In this document: positions 14,807 through 23,229 of the stretch, piece after piece
How the letters are laid out: each line of letters opens with the position of its first letter
Numbering within the stretch: the stretch's first letter is position 1
Assembly: GCA_029862085.1 (NCBI GenBank)
Contig: JAOTXZ010000014.1
Span: forward strand, 1 to 32,137
Direction of reading: 5' to 3'
DNA length: 32,137 nt
Source: Candidatus Nitrosopumilus sp.
GTDB lineage: Archaea; Thermoproteota; Nitrososphaeria; Nitrososphaerales; Nitrosopumilaceae
The notes under the pieces: model-generated
Seen by the model: the letters and a program-made list of their open reading frames with translations, nothing else
Told to the model about the DNA's origin: nothing
Database searches by the model: none
Position numbers and translations under genes: made by a program

Positions 14807-15163
14807 TTATTTCAAATTTTTAACATTAATTTTTCCAACATGACCCTTATTTTTTTTGATTATGATTGGTCTTCTAATTAATCCGGGATATTTTGCCATT
14901 AATTTAATGATTTTATCATCTGATAATTTGATATTATTCAAGTCTAACTCCTTGTACATTTTGTCCCGTTTTCTTAGTAGTTCATTTGGTTTCGAGTCTA
15001 ATAATTTAATTATTTGTTTTAATTCTGTTTCAGAAAACGGTTCTTTGAAAAAATCTCTTTTTTGAATATCTATTTTCATCCTATCCAATTCTGAAATTGT
15101 TTTCTTGCATGTAATACAAGAAGATTTATGAAAAATAATTGATTTAAAATTCCTTTCTTTCAT
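14807..15163 (-). CDS. ArsC/Spx-family thioredoxin-fold protein
   Basis: 118 aa, the normal size of ArsC-family proteins. The N-terminal 'SIIFHKSSCITCKKTISEL' carries a CxxC redox pair (C16, C19) after strand 1, and 'RDFFKEPFSETELKQIIKLL' plus 'GLIRRPIII' (RRP) match the ArsC/Spx core. The pair of cysteines is more like Spx/glutaredoxin-type redox switches than a single-cysteine arsenate reductase. No arsenic gene is nearby, so arsenate reduction is uncertain. Confidence 0.8.
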   Translation of the reverse strand: MKERNFKSIIFHKSSCITCKKTISELDRMKIDIQKRDFFKEPFSETELKQIIKLLDSKPNELLRKRDKMYKELDLNNIKLSDDKIIKLMAKYPGLIRRPIIIKKNKGHVGKINVKNLK

Positions 15164-15365
15164 TTCTCAAATTTGGTGCTCATGTAATAAATTTGAATCG
15201 TAGTTTTTTCCGTTCTGAACAAGGCCAAATTAAAGTCAGATGTTTTGTTAGGGGAAATTTTTTTGAATTGCAGTTTTGTCAATTAATAGATGATTTTTAA
15301 TAATTGAAAAGAAAAACTCACAATTTTCACTAAAACTTGATTTAGCCTTAATTCTTATTTTGATT

Positions 15366-15815
15366 ATGAACATCCGTATTAGAACTGCCAAAAAAAATGA
15401 CATCCCAATAATTTTGGGTTTATTGTATGAGCTAGGTCGACCCAAACCACAAACGGATTCTGAGGTAGAGGTATTTAGAAACCTGGTTAAAAAACAGATA
15501 TCTGATTCACGGAATTCAATTTTGGTGGCAGAAAATGATGATGTTAATGTCGTAGGGATGTTGAGTATAATTTTTCTTCCAAGATTAAATCGAAATGACT
15601 TAGAATTGTATGTTCCAGAAATTATAGTTTCTGAAAAATATCAAAAAAAAGGCATTGGTACAAAATTAATGGAGGCATGTATCGATTTGGCAAAGGAGAA
15701 TCAATGTCATAGTATAAGGTTGGAATCTGGAACTTTCAGAAAAGAGGCACATCAATTCTATAAGAATTTTGGATTTGAATCAAATTCGTTATCATTTACC
15801 TTGAATATTCGATGA
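15366..15815 (+). CDS. GNAT-family N-acetyltransferase
   Basis: 149 aa from the ATG at 15366; a TTG two codons earlier is in frame but unnecessary. The acetyl-CoA motif A is clear: 'VPEIIVSEKYQKKGIGTKLMEACIDLAKE' with QKKGIG as the Q/RxxGxG/A pyrophosphate loop, then 'RLESGTFRKEAHQFYKNFGFE', the motif B of small GNATs ('..A..fY...GF'). Substrate unknown. It ends 28 nt before a convergent zinc-ribbon gene. Confidence 0.9.
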   Translation: MNIRIRTAKKNDIPIILGLLYELGRPKPQTDSEVEVFRNLVKKQISDSRNSILVAENDDVNVVGMLSIIFLPRLNRNDLELYVPEIIVSEKYQKKGIGTKLMEACIDLAKENQCHSIRLESGTFRKEAHQFYKNFGFESNSLSFTLNIR

Positions 15816-15838
15816 TTGGGGGTCAAAAAAAGAAATTG

Positions 15839-15855
15839 TACTGTCAGGCACAGTA
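15839..15855. terminator. hairpin between convergent genes
   Basis: TACTGT-CAGGC-ACAGTA, 6-bp stem with a 5-nt loop, between the GNAT gene and the convergent zinc-ribbon gene; it covers the stop codon of the latter. T-rich DNA (TTTTTTT on the minus strand at 15825-15831, and on the plus strand after 15860) flanks it on both sides, so it may end both transcripts. Confidence 0.4.
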
Positions 15856-16014
15856 TATAGTTTTTTTAAAATCATCAGTGTTTCTTTCAAAATCACATTC
15901 TTTGCAAACTTGCCAGCTTCTTTTTTTTAGAAAAGAAAATGGAGTTTCATAATTTACAGAATACATCTTACCTCCACAAGAAGGACATGGCAAAGGAATG
16001 TTGATTTTCATCAT
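15844..16014 (-). CDS. 56-aa zinc-ribbon protein
   Basis: The start is taken at the ATG at 16014 (MMKINIPLPCPSCG...); the frame stays open to a GTG at 16047. Two knuckles, CPSC (about 10-13) and CKEC (about 37-40), separated by a loop with 'KMYSVNYETPFSFLKKRSWQV', form a standard four-cysteine zinc ribbon. An extra cysteine is at the C-terminus (IYCA). Function unknown. Confidence 0.7.
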   Translation of the reverse strand: MMKINIPLPCPSCGGKMYSVNYETPFSFLKKRSWQVCKECDFERNTDDFKKTIYCA

Positions 16015-16074
16015 TATGTGTAGGGAAATTTTGGATATAAGGCCCACGTAGAATTGATAAATCGTTCATTAAAT

Positions 16075-17193
16075 CTATTCAGAATTTTCAATTTGAACAA
16101 GTTCTGTTCCATTAACGAAAAATTCCAAAATTGTTCCATTAACATTTACTGAAAATATAGATTCTGCATAGTCTACTTCAAGGTTAATTCCCTTGATATC
16201 CAATTGTATGGGAGAATGTGGTGAATTTTTTTCAATTAGATTTTCTTTTTGGTCAAGACTAGGAGAATCTGTTTCTAGTTCATTTAGTGACTCTCCAATA
16301 GGATTTTCCTCAGAATTCTCTACAGTAATGTCATCAGAGTTGGTACCAAAGTTTTCTATTGTATCTCTACTTGTGCTTAGTTTTTCTAAATAAGCGGTCT
16401 GAGCCTCTCCGGCAGTACCGCCATTTTCTAGAATTTCATTTTTTAGAATATTTGCTTCAAAAAATAAATTCTTTGTAAAATTTAGGTGCTCTACAACTGT
16501 GTCTCTTACAGCTTCATCCAAACTATTTACATAATTTTCATATTCAGGACCCGAAAAAATTCCGGCACTTGGATTAAATTCCTCTATTGCTACAAGGCGA
16601 GATTCATTTGCAGTCTCCTTTTGTTCTTCTAGCAATAATTGGACTTGATCAAGCTCGTAGCCGATTTTTTCATCTTCTAGGTATTCAAGATAAATTTTTT
16701 GATAATAATTGTAGAGCATAAAGCCTATGGGATCATTCCCAAAGTCTTCAGGGCTAGCAGCTAAATATTTTTGGGCTTCTGGTGTGGATAATTTTTCTTG
16801 ATTAACCGTTGTTTGCTCCAATTCACCCTTGACTTGGAATTGAATACTTGTTATTCCTGTCTTACCCTCTGATGTGGTTGCGGAAATATTTACAATGTAA
16901 TTACCTGGGATTCTTTCTGCCTTGCCTAATTCTACTAGGAATTCGCCAGCCTGACTGGTCGTTGTAAATATTGACATGGAGCCTGACTTTACATTTACTG
17001 ATGCTTTTGAAACTGGTTTTGATGCATGATCCAAAATTATGCCTGAAACAATAGGTCTATCACCAGACATTAAAGGAGAGTTTTCTACATTTGCTTGAAT
17101 TAACAAATCCCACAATTCAGCCTCAGAATTTGTGGCTAGGGGAATTAGGAGGAGTGCTGAGAAGAATACGAAAAATACCTTATTTCTAAACAT
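16075..17193 (-). CDS. secreted Ig-like/coiled-coil surface protein
   Basis: 372 aa. A signal peptide (hydrophobic core about 6-20, then NSEAE) leads to an Ig-like/carboxypeptidase-regulatory-type beta domain (about 33-122: 'VSGIILDHASKPVSKASVNVKSG', 'GEFLVELGKAERIPGNYIVNISA'). Then come a long helical region (about 155-275), an acidic low-complexity linker (about 285-330) and a small C-terminal beta segment with 'VNGTILEFFVNGTEL'. Several N-x-S/T sites would suit archaeal N-glycosylation. No membrane anchor at the C-terminus. Likely on or outside the cell; no known catalytic motif. Confidence 0.85.
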   Translation of the reverse strand: MFRNKVFFVFFSALLLIPLATNSEAELWDLLIQANVENSPLMSGDRPIVSGIILDHASKPVSKASVNVKSGSMSIFTTTSQAGEFLVELGKAERIPGNYIVNISATTSEGKTGITSIQFQVKGELEQTTVNQEKLSTPEAQKYLAASPEDFGNDPIGFMLYNYYQKIYLEYLEDEKIGYELDQVQLLLEEQKETANESRLVAIEEFNPSAGIFSGPEYENYVNSLDEAVRDTVVEHLNFTKNLFFEANILKNEILENGGTAGEAQTAYLEKLSTSRDTIENFGTNSDDITVENSEENPIGESLNELETDSPSLDQKENLIEKNSPHSPIQLDIKGINLEVDYAESIFSVNVNGTILEFFVNGTELVQIENSE

Positions 17194-17317
17194 AAAGAGC
17201 TGTTTTGATATTTGTTGTTAAGACAATGTATGAATAAAAGCTAATTTTCCTTCAAAATTTTTTGAGTAATTTCTCCCATCTAGTTCTTAAATTACCATAT
17301 CAAATACTAATCATTAA

Positions 17318-17977
17318 ATGGATTTAGAAAAATTTCGAAATGATGTTCAGGAGGTAACCAATAGATTATCTCATAATTTATCTCAGGAAGATTTACCAAA
17401 ATTGAACTTTGTTTGTCAACAACTCATCGAAATGTATCAAAAAAATCTCGTTAAGATTAACCATTCCGTATTGGAGCTTATTTGTGCTGCCAATTTAATT
17501 GCGAATGGCTATAAAGTTGAAGTCGAGAAGACAATTTCAGATATTCTAGTATGTGATCTTTTTGCTAAAAAAGGGGATGGAGATACCATAATTGAAATAG
17601 AAACTGGTTTTACTCCTCCTGATCATGCTATGGATACCATAGATTATTCCACCGCAAGGATTATGAGTAAAATTGCAAGGTACAGCAAATACTGTTCCAA
17701 ATTTTCACTGGCAACTCCTGTAATGGGTTTAATTCCAATCCCTCAAATTTTCCTAATTCCGCCAAATGCAAGAAAAAAGGAGGATGTGAAAAAAATTCAA
17801 AATTTATGTGATCGTTACTATAAAAATCCACCAATAAATTATGATGATATTTTAAATGCACGGCTTCACTCCATTTTCTTGATTAACGTGGACAAGAATT
17901 TTGCAAAAGCCTTAGATCCGCAAGGATATGTGGATCTCACCGAAAACCTACTCACAAGAAGTGAAGTGAGTTATTAA
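17318..17977 (+). CDS. possible PD-(D/E)XK nuclease-fold protein
   Basis: 219 aa. A helical N-terminus (1-45) leads into 'NHSVLELICAANLIANGYKV' (E53 on the first core helix), 'DILVCDLFAKKG' (D80) and 'TIIEIETG' (E93-x-E95). E...D...ExE in helix-strand-strand order is the layout of PD-(D/E)XK (restriction endonuclease-like) domains, with E replacing the usual K of ExK. The C-terminal half ('PIPQIFLIPPNARKKEDVKKI...') is unfamiliar. Nuclease activity is inference; a structural, non-catalytic fold is possible. It appears monocistronic. Confidence 0.65.
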   Translation: MDLEKFRNDVQEVTNRLSHNLSQEDLPKLNFVCQQLIEMYQKNLVKINHSVLELICAANLIANGYKVEVEKTISDILVCDLFAKKGDGDTIIEIETGFTPPDHAMDTIDYSTARIMSKIARYSKYCSKFSLATPVMGLIPIPQIFLIPPNARKKEDVKKIQNLCDRYYKNPPINYDDILNARLHSIFLINVDKNFAKALDPQGYVDLTENLLTRSEVSY

Positions 17978-18023
17978 AAATCCAAGCAATTTAAATCTGT
18001 GAATTCTTTAATTAATACAAGAT

Positions 18024-18158
18024 ATGATTTGCGCGGCATGTGAAACTAGAAAACACTTTGAATGCATTGATTGTATAAACAATCATGAGGCTCACCTATG
18101 CAGCTGCGATTGCCATGATGAAAACACTCCCCCTCATCCGATTGATAAACCCCATTGA
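18024..18158 (+). CDS. 44-aa Cys/His-rich zinc-binding mini-protein
   Basis: ATG at 18024 to TGA at 18156-18158. Of 44 residues, seven are Cys and six are His: CAAC (3-6), CIDC (14-17), then CSCDCH (26-31) after H21 and H24. This is enough for two zinc sites, similar to B-box-like cross-brace patterns. The end is proline/histidine-rich (NTPPHPIDKPH). It starts 46 nt after the preceding gene and runs on the same strand as the next one. Confidence 0.65.
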   Translation: MICAACETRKHFECIDCINNHEAHLCSCDCHDENTPPHPIDKPH

Positions 18159-18199
18159 TTTTGGACAACAATGAAATACAAAGAACACTAACTAACAAC

Positions 18200-18496
18200 A
18201 TGGCACCTGTGATTATTATTCCCTTGACCATTGTTGGTATTTTAGGAATAACAGGCTATCTGATATATCGTTTTATCATCTTTGATTATTTGAGTACAAA
18301 ATCAGTTAAGGCCACTTTAAAAAAATACCAAATCAAGAAAACTCCATTTGAAATAATTAAAGAATATCACGAAAAGAAGGGAAAACCAATATCTGACCAA
18401 GAGATATCTCGTCTAGTTAAGCAATACAGTCAGAATGAACCAGAACAATTTCTTGCAATGTATGATGTCATCAGGGATAAATCAAGTTCTGAATAA
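18200..18496 (+). CDS. single-pass membrane protein with helical cytoplasmic tail
   Basis: 98 aa from the ATG at 18200; an in-frame TTG at 18155 would add a hydrophilic extension in front of the membrane helix. TM helix about 3-27 (VIIIPLTIVGILGITGYLIY), then a basic helical tail (TKSVKATLKKYQIKKTPFEIIKEYHEKKGKP..., 'ISDQEISRLVKQYSQNEPEQFLAMYDVI'). No family recognised. It lies tail-to-tail with the SPFH gene, 12 nt apart. Confidence 0.7.
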   Translation: MAPVIIIPLTIVGILGITGYLIYRFIIFDYLSTKSVKATLKKYQIKKTPFEIIKEYHEKKGKPISDQEISRLVKQYSQNEPEQFLAMYDVIRDKSSSE

Positions 18497-18508
18497 CCCT
18501 TCTAAATT

Positions 18509-19372
18509 TTATGGTGAAACTGGAATTGAAATAAATGGTGTTCCACCCTCTCCAACAACTAGTGGTAATTTTCCATCCCAAGCTTGAGTTTTAAGCCATT
18601 CCAAATAATTGGGATTTTCTGCCAGAGCTTGATTGATAATTCTAATTGCTTCAGCTTCTCCTGATGCTTCAGCAATGTTTGCAGCTGCAAGACCTTCGGC
18701 TTGAGCCTCGAGTTGTCTTGCTTCTACTTCTATTCTTATCAAATCATTTTCTGCCTTTTGGGCCTTTTGTTCTGCTTCTACTTTGGATTCGATAGCTTGA
18801 GCAAATAAGGAAGAAAATTGAAAATCAGTAATTGAAATAACATCTGTAATTATATTATATACATTAAGACGTGTAGTAATTTCTTGTTCGATATCTGATT
18901 TAACTTGTGGTCTTTTTGTAATTAGTTCTTCTGCATTATATCTGGCAGTGACCTGTTTCACTACTTCTTCTACTGCTGGCTGAATTACTCTACTTTCATA
19001 TTGTAATCCTACCTCTTTGTATAGAGTATGGATTGAGGTTGGTGAAGGTCTATAGTTTACTGTAACTTCAGTAGTTACTGTCTGAAGGTCTTTAGAGGCA
19101 GAAGATGTGGATTTTACAAATTTCAAAGTTCTAACCTCCATGTTAATTACCGTGTCTTGAAACGGAACTACGAAATGAAGTCCTTCTTCTAACGGGGGAA
19201 CGCTTGTATCTACTGCATTCCAATGTAATAAAACCCCTCTATGTCCTGAATCAACTATTTGGGCTGATTGAGCAGCAACTACTCCAATTATTATGAGAAC
19301 AATGATTCCAATTACAATGCCTTTTGCTTTTCCAAAATTCACATCAATTTTTGGCTGTTGATACTTTGACAC
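18509..19372 (-). CDS. prohibitin-like SPFH-domain membrane protein
   Basis: 287 aa from a GTG at 19372. TM helix about 18-35, then a band-7/SPFH domain ('DSGHRGVLLHWNAVD...LEEGLHFVVPFQDTVINMEVRTLKF', 'RVIQPAVEEVVKQVTARYNAEELITKRPQV') and an Ala/Glu-rich coiled coil ('KVEAEQKAQKAENDLIRIEVEARQLEAQAE...'). The order and the 'VIQPAV.E..K...A.Y.aeELit.R' segment are prohibitin-type. Such proteins assemble into large membrane rings that organise lipid domains and restrain membrane proteases. The usual NfeD partner is absent; a membrane-anchored winged-helix gene precedes it by 25 nt. Confidence 0.93.
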   Translation of the reverse strand: MSKYQQPKIDVNFGKAKGIVIGIIVLIIIGVVAAQSAQIVDSGHRGVLLHWNAVDTSVPPLEEGLHFVVPFQDTVINMEVRTLKFVKSTSSASKDLQTVTTEVTVNYRPSPTSIHTLYKEVGLQYESRVIQPAVEEVVKQVTARYNAEELITKRPQVKSDIEQEITTRLNVYNIITDVISITDFQFSSLFAQAIESKVEAEQKAQKAENDLIRIEVEARQLEAQAEGLAAANIAEASGEAEAIRIINQALAENPNYLEWLKTQAWDGKLPLVVGEGGTPFISIPVSP

Positions 19373-19397
19373 ATTTTATGTTCAATAATTGCCTTAA

Positions 19398-19844
19398 TTA
19401 TACTGTGTCTTCTTTAGAATAAAATTTCTTAAATCCCTTATTAGTGAGTACAAGTTCAATTTTTGGTCCCATCAAACCTTGTTTATTCTGAACCTCCATC
19501 AAACCCTGTTCTTCTAACTTTTGTAAAGTTTTATCCAATGTTTTACCATCAATACCAAGATTTCTCTGAATGGCATCAAAATTTTTTGTTCCCCGATTTA
19601 ATTCCCCCAAGACCAACATGTTTAGGGTGGGTGGTTTCATTTCTCTTGGAATGTCCATTCTATTGGTATTTTGGGGGGATTCTGTAATAGTTTCCTTTGT
19701 TGAATTATACGATTTCTGATTAAATGGTTCAGGGTTACTTTGGGCTTTTCCTCTCCATTTTCGTATAAGTTTTGGGAGAATTCTTGATAACGGAATTACC
19801 AAAAAAAATACCAAATAAATCCAAGCAAATCCTTCCTCTGCCAT
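19398..19844 (-). CDS. membrane-anchored winged-helix protein
   Basis: 148 aa. An N-terminal TM segment (about 7-25, 'FAWIYLVFFLVIPLSRIL') is followed by a basic stretch (KLIRKWRGK), a Ser/Thr/Asn-rich linker and a C-terminal winged-helix domain (about 70-143: 'PTLNMLVLGELNRGTKNFDAI...', 'KTLDKTLQKLEEQGLMEV', 'IELVLTNKGFKKFY'). The domain has the form of HxlR/PadR/MarR-type DNA-binding modules. A TM-tethered DNA-binding domain suggests a membrane-bound regulator. It is the first gene of a probable operon with the SPFH protein. Confidence 0.8.
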   Translation of the reverse strand: MAEEGFAWIYLVFFLVIPLSRILPKLIRKWRGKAQSNPEPFNQKSYNSTKETITESPQNTNRMDIPREMKPPTLNMLVLGELNRGTKNFDAIQRNLGIDGKTLDKTLQKLEEQGLMEVQNKQGLMGPKIELVLTNKGFKKFYSKEDTV

Positions 19845-20055
19845 GATAACTATTCTATTATTGCCTATTTCATTATTGTCTTTTTAATTGGGATAATTTG
19901 TGCGTAAAATAAAATATTGTAAGGGCAAATTTTTAATTTTCCCCAAAATCTTAAACTTCTTCATATTTTAACTATTACTAAATTTTCAAGATCTATCCCT
20001 AAAATTAATCAAATATGAAGATTCATAAAGCAAAAAAACTTTCAATCGACAAATT

Positions 20056-21780
20056 ATGGAAACATCGATGGAAAACTTTGGAACACTTGAATATGTTCTC
20101 GACAAGTATTCTAAAACCTGGAGCTGGAAGTTAACTGGACAGCGTGCTGTAAGTATGATTTCAAAACTGGTGCCTGAGGCATGGTATGGAGAAAACATAG
20201 ATGAGGTAATTGTTCCTGATAGTACTGAGAGTGTCAAGCAGCTAAAAGCCATGATGGAAAGATATCCTTTAGAAATTCTATCAAAATCTGCCTGGCAAAG
20301 AAAAGTGGTTAAAACTTATGCTCCCAAACCTAAATTCCCTCCCATAAAACATAAACTCAATCGTGCCAAGGCAGGTGAACAATTTCGAGGAAAACTGTTA
20401 AACTTTCAAAAAGAGGGCCTGGATTTTCTATTAAAATCATCTGGCAATGCTTTACTTGCTGATGAAATGGGTCTTGGAAAAACAGTTGAAACTTTGTCCT
20501 ACATTTCAACAGAAAAACAGACATTCCCCGTTTTGGTGGTTGCACCTTTAGTTACCCTGAAAAATTGGGAACGTGAAATATCCAAATTTGTTAAGAAAAA
20601 AAGTAGAAATGGAAGAATAATAGAAAATGAAGCTCCAACCACAACAATAATTCGTACTGGTAAATTACAGGAGCTTCCCAAAACAGATTTTTACATTATT
20701 AATTACGAATTACTTTACAAGCGACTACCTGATTTATCAAAACTAAACAATAAAACCATTGTTTGCGATGAGGTTCATAACCTACGTTCAAAAACTACCC
20801 AAAAATATAAAGCCATAAAAAAATTAGCTGCCCTTCCTTCAATTTCTTACCGGATTGGACTTTCAGGAACCCCTATTTACAATCGTGGATCCGAAATATG
20901 GCCTATAGTGGATATTTTAAAACCTGGTTTACTAGGAAGTTTCAAAGAATTCTGTGAATATTTTTGCTATGTTAATGAAAAAGGAAAAGCCATTGTCCTT
21001 GAAACCAAGAGGGCATCATTAAGAAATGAATTACAAAAACATGTTATGCTTAGAAGAAAAAAATCTGATGTCCTAAAAGAACTCAAAGATAAAGTACGTT
21101 ACAAAGAGGTAATAGATGCTGACACAGATTATTATCTTGAAGAGCTTGATAAAATTTGGACTAAATTAGAAGAAGAACAAAAAGATGCAGAAACAGCATT
21201 TAAAAAATCTGCCTCATATCAAAGAGCTATACAGAGCGAAAGGCAGGTTGCTGGAATCGCCAAATTACCACATGTTATTAATTTTGTAAAAAATATTATG
21301 GAAATTGAGGAAAGTGTGGTTGTATTTTGTCATCATAAAGTTATTCATAAATTACTACATGAACGACTTGAGGAATTTTCACCAGTTTCTATAATTGGTG
21401 GTCAAACAGATAACATGCGTCAAGATCAAATTGACAAGTTTCAAAAAGGTGAATCAAAACTAATGATTGCAGGTCTTAGGGCGGGAAATGTTGGCATAAA
21501 TTTGACTCGTGCAAAATATGTTATTTTTGCTGAGTTAGATTGGAGTCCAGCAATTCATAGACAGGCTGAAGATAGGTTGCACCGAATTGGCCAAAAAAAT
21601 ACTGTATTTGCTTACTATCTAATTGGAAATGGTACCTTAGATGATCATGTTGCAAGTATTTTAGTTGACAAAAGTTATGAAATAGACTCTATTATGGATG
21701 AAAAAAGTGATTCATATGAAAACAAAGACAAAGCGAAATTAATTTTGGCTCAAATTCATGATAAGATTAGTTCTAGATAA
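20056..21780 (+). CDS. SNF2-family DNA-dependent ATPase/translocase
   Basis: 574 aa. Both helicase lobes are complete: 'LLNFQKEGLDFLL' (motif Q/I entry, about 114-126), Walker A 'DEMGLGKT' (136-143), 'VVAPLVTLKNWEREI' (Ia), 'CDEVHNLRSKTTQ' (DEVH box, 238-241), 'GLSGTPIYN' (III), and in lobe 2 'VVVFCHHKVIHKLL', 'GLRAGNVGINLTRAKYVIFAELDW' (V) and 'QAEDRLHRIGQ' (VI). It resembles SMARCAL1/Rad54-like annealing helicases in compactness. About 110 residues precede the core and no extra domain follows. It could remodel protein-DNA complexes or act at forks. ATG at 20068 is an alternative start. Confidence 0.95.
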   Translation: METSMENFGTLEYVLDKYSKTWSWKLTGQRAVSMISKLVPEAWYGENIDEVIVPDSTESVKQLKAMMERYPLEILSKSAWQRKVVKTYAPKPKFPPIKHKLNRAKAGEQFRGKLLNFQKEGLDFLLKSSGNALLADEMGLGKTVETLSYISTEKQTFPVLVVAPLVTLKNWEREISKFVKKKSRNGRIIENEAPTTTIIRTGKLQELPKTDFYIINYELLYKRLPDLSKLNNKTIVCDEVHNLRSKTTQKYKAIKKLAALPSISYRIGLSGTPIYNRGSEIWPIVDILKPGLLGSFKEFCEYFCYVNEKGKAIVLETKRASLRNELQKHVMLRRKKSDVLKELKDKVRYKEVIDADTDYYLEELDKIWTKLEEEQKDAETAFKKSASYQRAIQSERQVAGIAKLPHVINFVKNIMEIEESVVVFCHHKVIHKLLHERLEEFSPVSIIGGQTDNMRQDQIDKFQKGESKLMIAGLRAGNVGINLTRAKYVIFAELDWSPAIHRQAEDRLHRIGQKNTVFAYYLIGNGTLDDHVASILVDKSYEIDSIMDEKSDSYENKDKAKLILAQIHDKISSR

Positions 21781-22395
21781 TTAAATTTCTAAATTATTTT
21801 TAATTTGTAACAGATTGGAAACTATTTTTTCTTTTTTAATATCTGAAATTCCCTGAAGTGAATTAATTTCTTGAATTGTCTCCTCAATTATTCCCCCTAT
21901 CTCAATTTGAGATTTTCCAACATTTAGTTTACTTTGGAATCCCTCGGTCTGGGCTTTTTTAATTAGTTCGATTCCCTCTTGCATAATTTCATACATTTTT
22001 ACAATTCCGGTCTCTTTTCGGAGAGGAGACATTAGTACTAGTTGTCTTTTTCGCAAGTCTTCAATTTCAGGCTCAATATCCTCCTGTAATAACAACAAAA
22101 ATGAGGCTATTTTTTTAATATCTTGAGATTTTATCTCCAAAATTCTTAGAATTTTAATCCATATTGGAATTTGATCATCCCAAAGAATATGTCTGGCATG
22201 TTTGGTCACCAAAAAAGATCCGTCTTTATTTATTTGAATTAAATTCCGTTCTTTAAGAGATGCTAATTGATCTAATAATCTACCTACTCCTAGATTTTTC
22301 AAATCTGATTCCTCTATGTCTTTTTCATCAAATTTTCCTTCATTTTTAATTCCCAAATACAAAATTTGTAAATCTATAAAGTTTAATTTTGTCAT
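21781..22395 (-). CDS. winged-helix-like hypothetical protein
   Basis: 204 aa, convergent with the SNF2 gene, the stops touching (21780/21781). The N-terminal 70 residues ('FIDLQILYLGIKNEGKF...NLGVGRLLDQLASLKERNLIQINKDGSFLVTKHARHILW') have the helix-turn-helix plus wing layout, ending in a strand pair. The rest is helical ('DIEPEIEDLRKRQLVLMSPLRKE...', 'GGIIEETIQEINSLQGISDIKKEKIVSNLLQI'). It could be a transcription regulator with a dimerisation or sensing domain. No family name recognised. Confidence 0.7.
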   Translation of the reverse strand: MTKLNFIDLQILYLGIKNEGKFDEKDIEESDLKNLGVGRLLDQLASLKERNLIQINKDGSFLVTKHARHILWDDQIPIWIKILRILEIKSQDIKKIASFLLLLQEDIEPEIEDLRKRQLVLMSPLRKETGIVKMYEIMQEGIELIKKAQTEGFQSKLNVGKSQIEIGGIIEETIQEINSLQGISDIKKEKIVSNLLQIKNNLEI

Positions 22396-22469
22396 GGAAT
22401 ATTTTTAGGAGTTTACAGTTATCATCTTTTCCACTGTAAATTATATTTGGACATACCTTAATTCGAATA

Positions 22470-23093
22470 ATGGTTCAATATTTACTTCCAAAATTATCCT
22501 ATGGGTATGATGAACTTGAACCATTTATTGACCGAAAAACTATGGAGATTCATCACCAAAAACATCATCAATCCTATGTTGATGGATTAAACAAATCACT
22601 AGAAGAAATTTCTGGTTCTTTTCACCCCCAATACATAACATCAATTCTTTCAGATTTAAAATCAATTCCAGAATCATCAAGGGAGAAAATTAATTTTTTT
22701 GGTGGTGGTTTTGAAAATCATAGATTATTGTGGGAGACTATGAATCCAAATGGCGGGGGCAGTCCTGGTGGAAAATTAGAAGATTCTATTGATGTTTATT
22801 TTGATAATTTTGAAAATTTTAAAAAAATATTTTCAAGAACATCTCTTTTTATTGAGGGAAGTGGATGGTGCTGGTTGGTGTTTAATCAAACATTTAACAA
22901 AATTGAGATTATCCCAACTAAAAATCAAGATAGTCCATGGACTAAAAATAAAATCCCTTTACTAGGATTGGATTTGTGGGAGCATGCCTATTACCTAAAA
23001 TACCAAAACAAAAGAGGCGACTATATATCATCTTGGTGGAATGTAATAAATTGGGATTATGTGGAAAATAGATTCTCTGAACTAATGAATTAA
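22470..23093 (+). CDS. sod: superoxide dismutase (Fe/Mn family)
   Basis: 207 aa, standard length. The four metal ligands are visible: H28 in 'MEIHHQKHHQSYV', H84 in 'GGGFENHRLLWETM', and D168 and H172 in 'LDLWEHAYYLKYQNKRGDY', the family signature DxWEHAYY. Converts superoxide to peroxide and oxygen in the cytoplasm, important for an aerobic ammonia oxidiser. Metal choice (Fe, Mn or cambialistic) cannot be read safely; 'EGSGWCWLV' has Cys where many members have Ala or Gly. ATG start, no sign of an operon. Confidence 0.96.
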   Translation: MVQYLLPKLSYGYDELEPFIDRKTMEIHHQKHHQSYVDGLNKSLEEISGSFHPQYITSILSDLKSIPESSREKINFFGGGFENHRLLWETMNPNGGGSPGGKLEDSIDVYFDNFENFKKIFSRTSLFIEGSGWCWLVFNQTFNKIEIIPTKNQDSPWTKNKIPLLGLDLWEHAYYLKYQNKRGDYISSWWNVINWDYVENRFSELMN

Positions 23094-23229
23094 AATTTGA
23101 TTGAACACATTTTCCTAAAAATATTTTTCTTAGAATCACTCAACAAATGTTTGTTTTTCCATTAAAATTAAAACATATGTAAAGAAAAAACGTCAGTTAT
23201 TTTATTTGTCTTGAGAATTATAATACAAT

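Noticed and set aside
14807-15163. Arsenate resistance gene
   Set aside because: The protein is ArsC-fold, but the CxxC pair and lack of arsenic genes nearby do not support a specific arsenate reductase call.
20015-20134. 39-aa ORF (MKIHKAKKLSIDKLWKHRW...) just ahead of and overlapping the SNF2 start
   Set aside because: No family signal and it overlaps the SNF2 N-terminus in another frame; most likely chance, although a short upstream ORF cannot be excluded.
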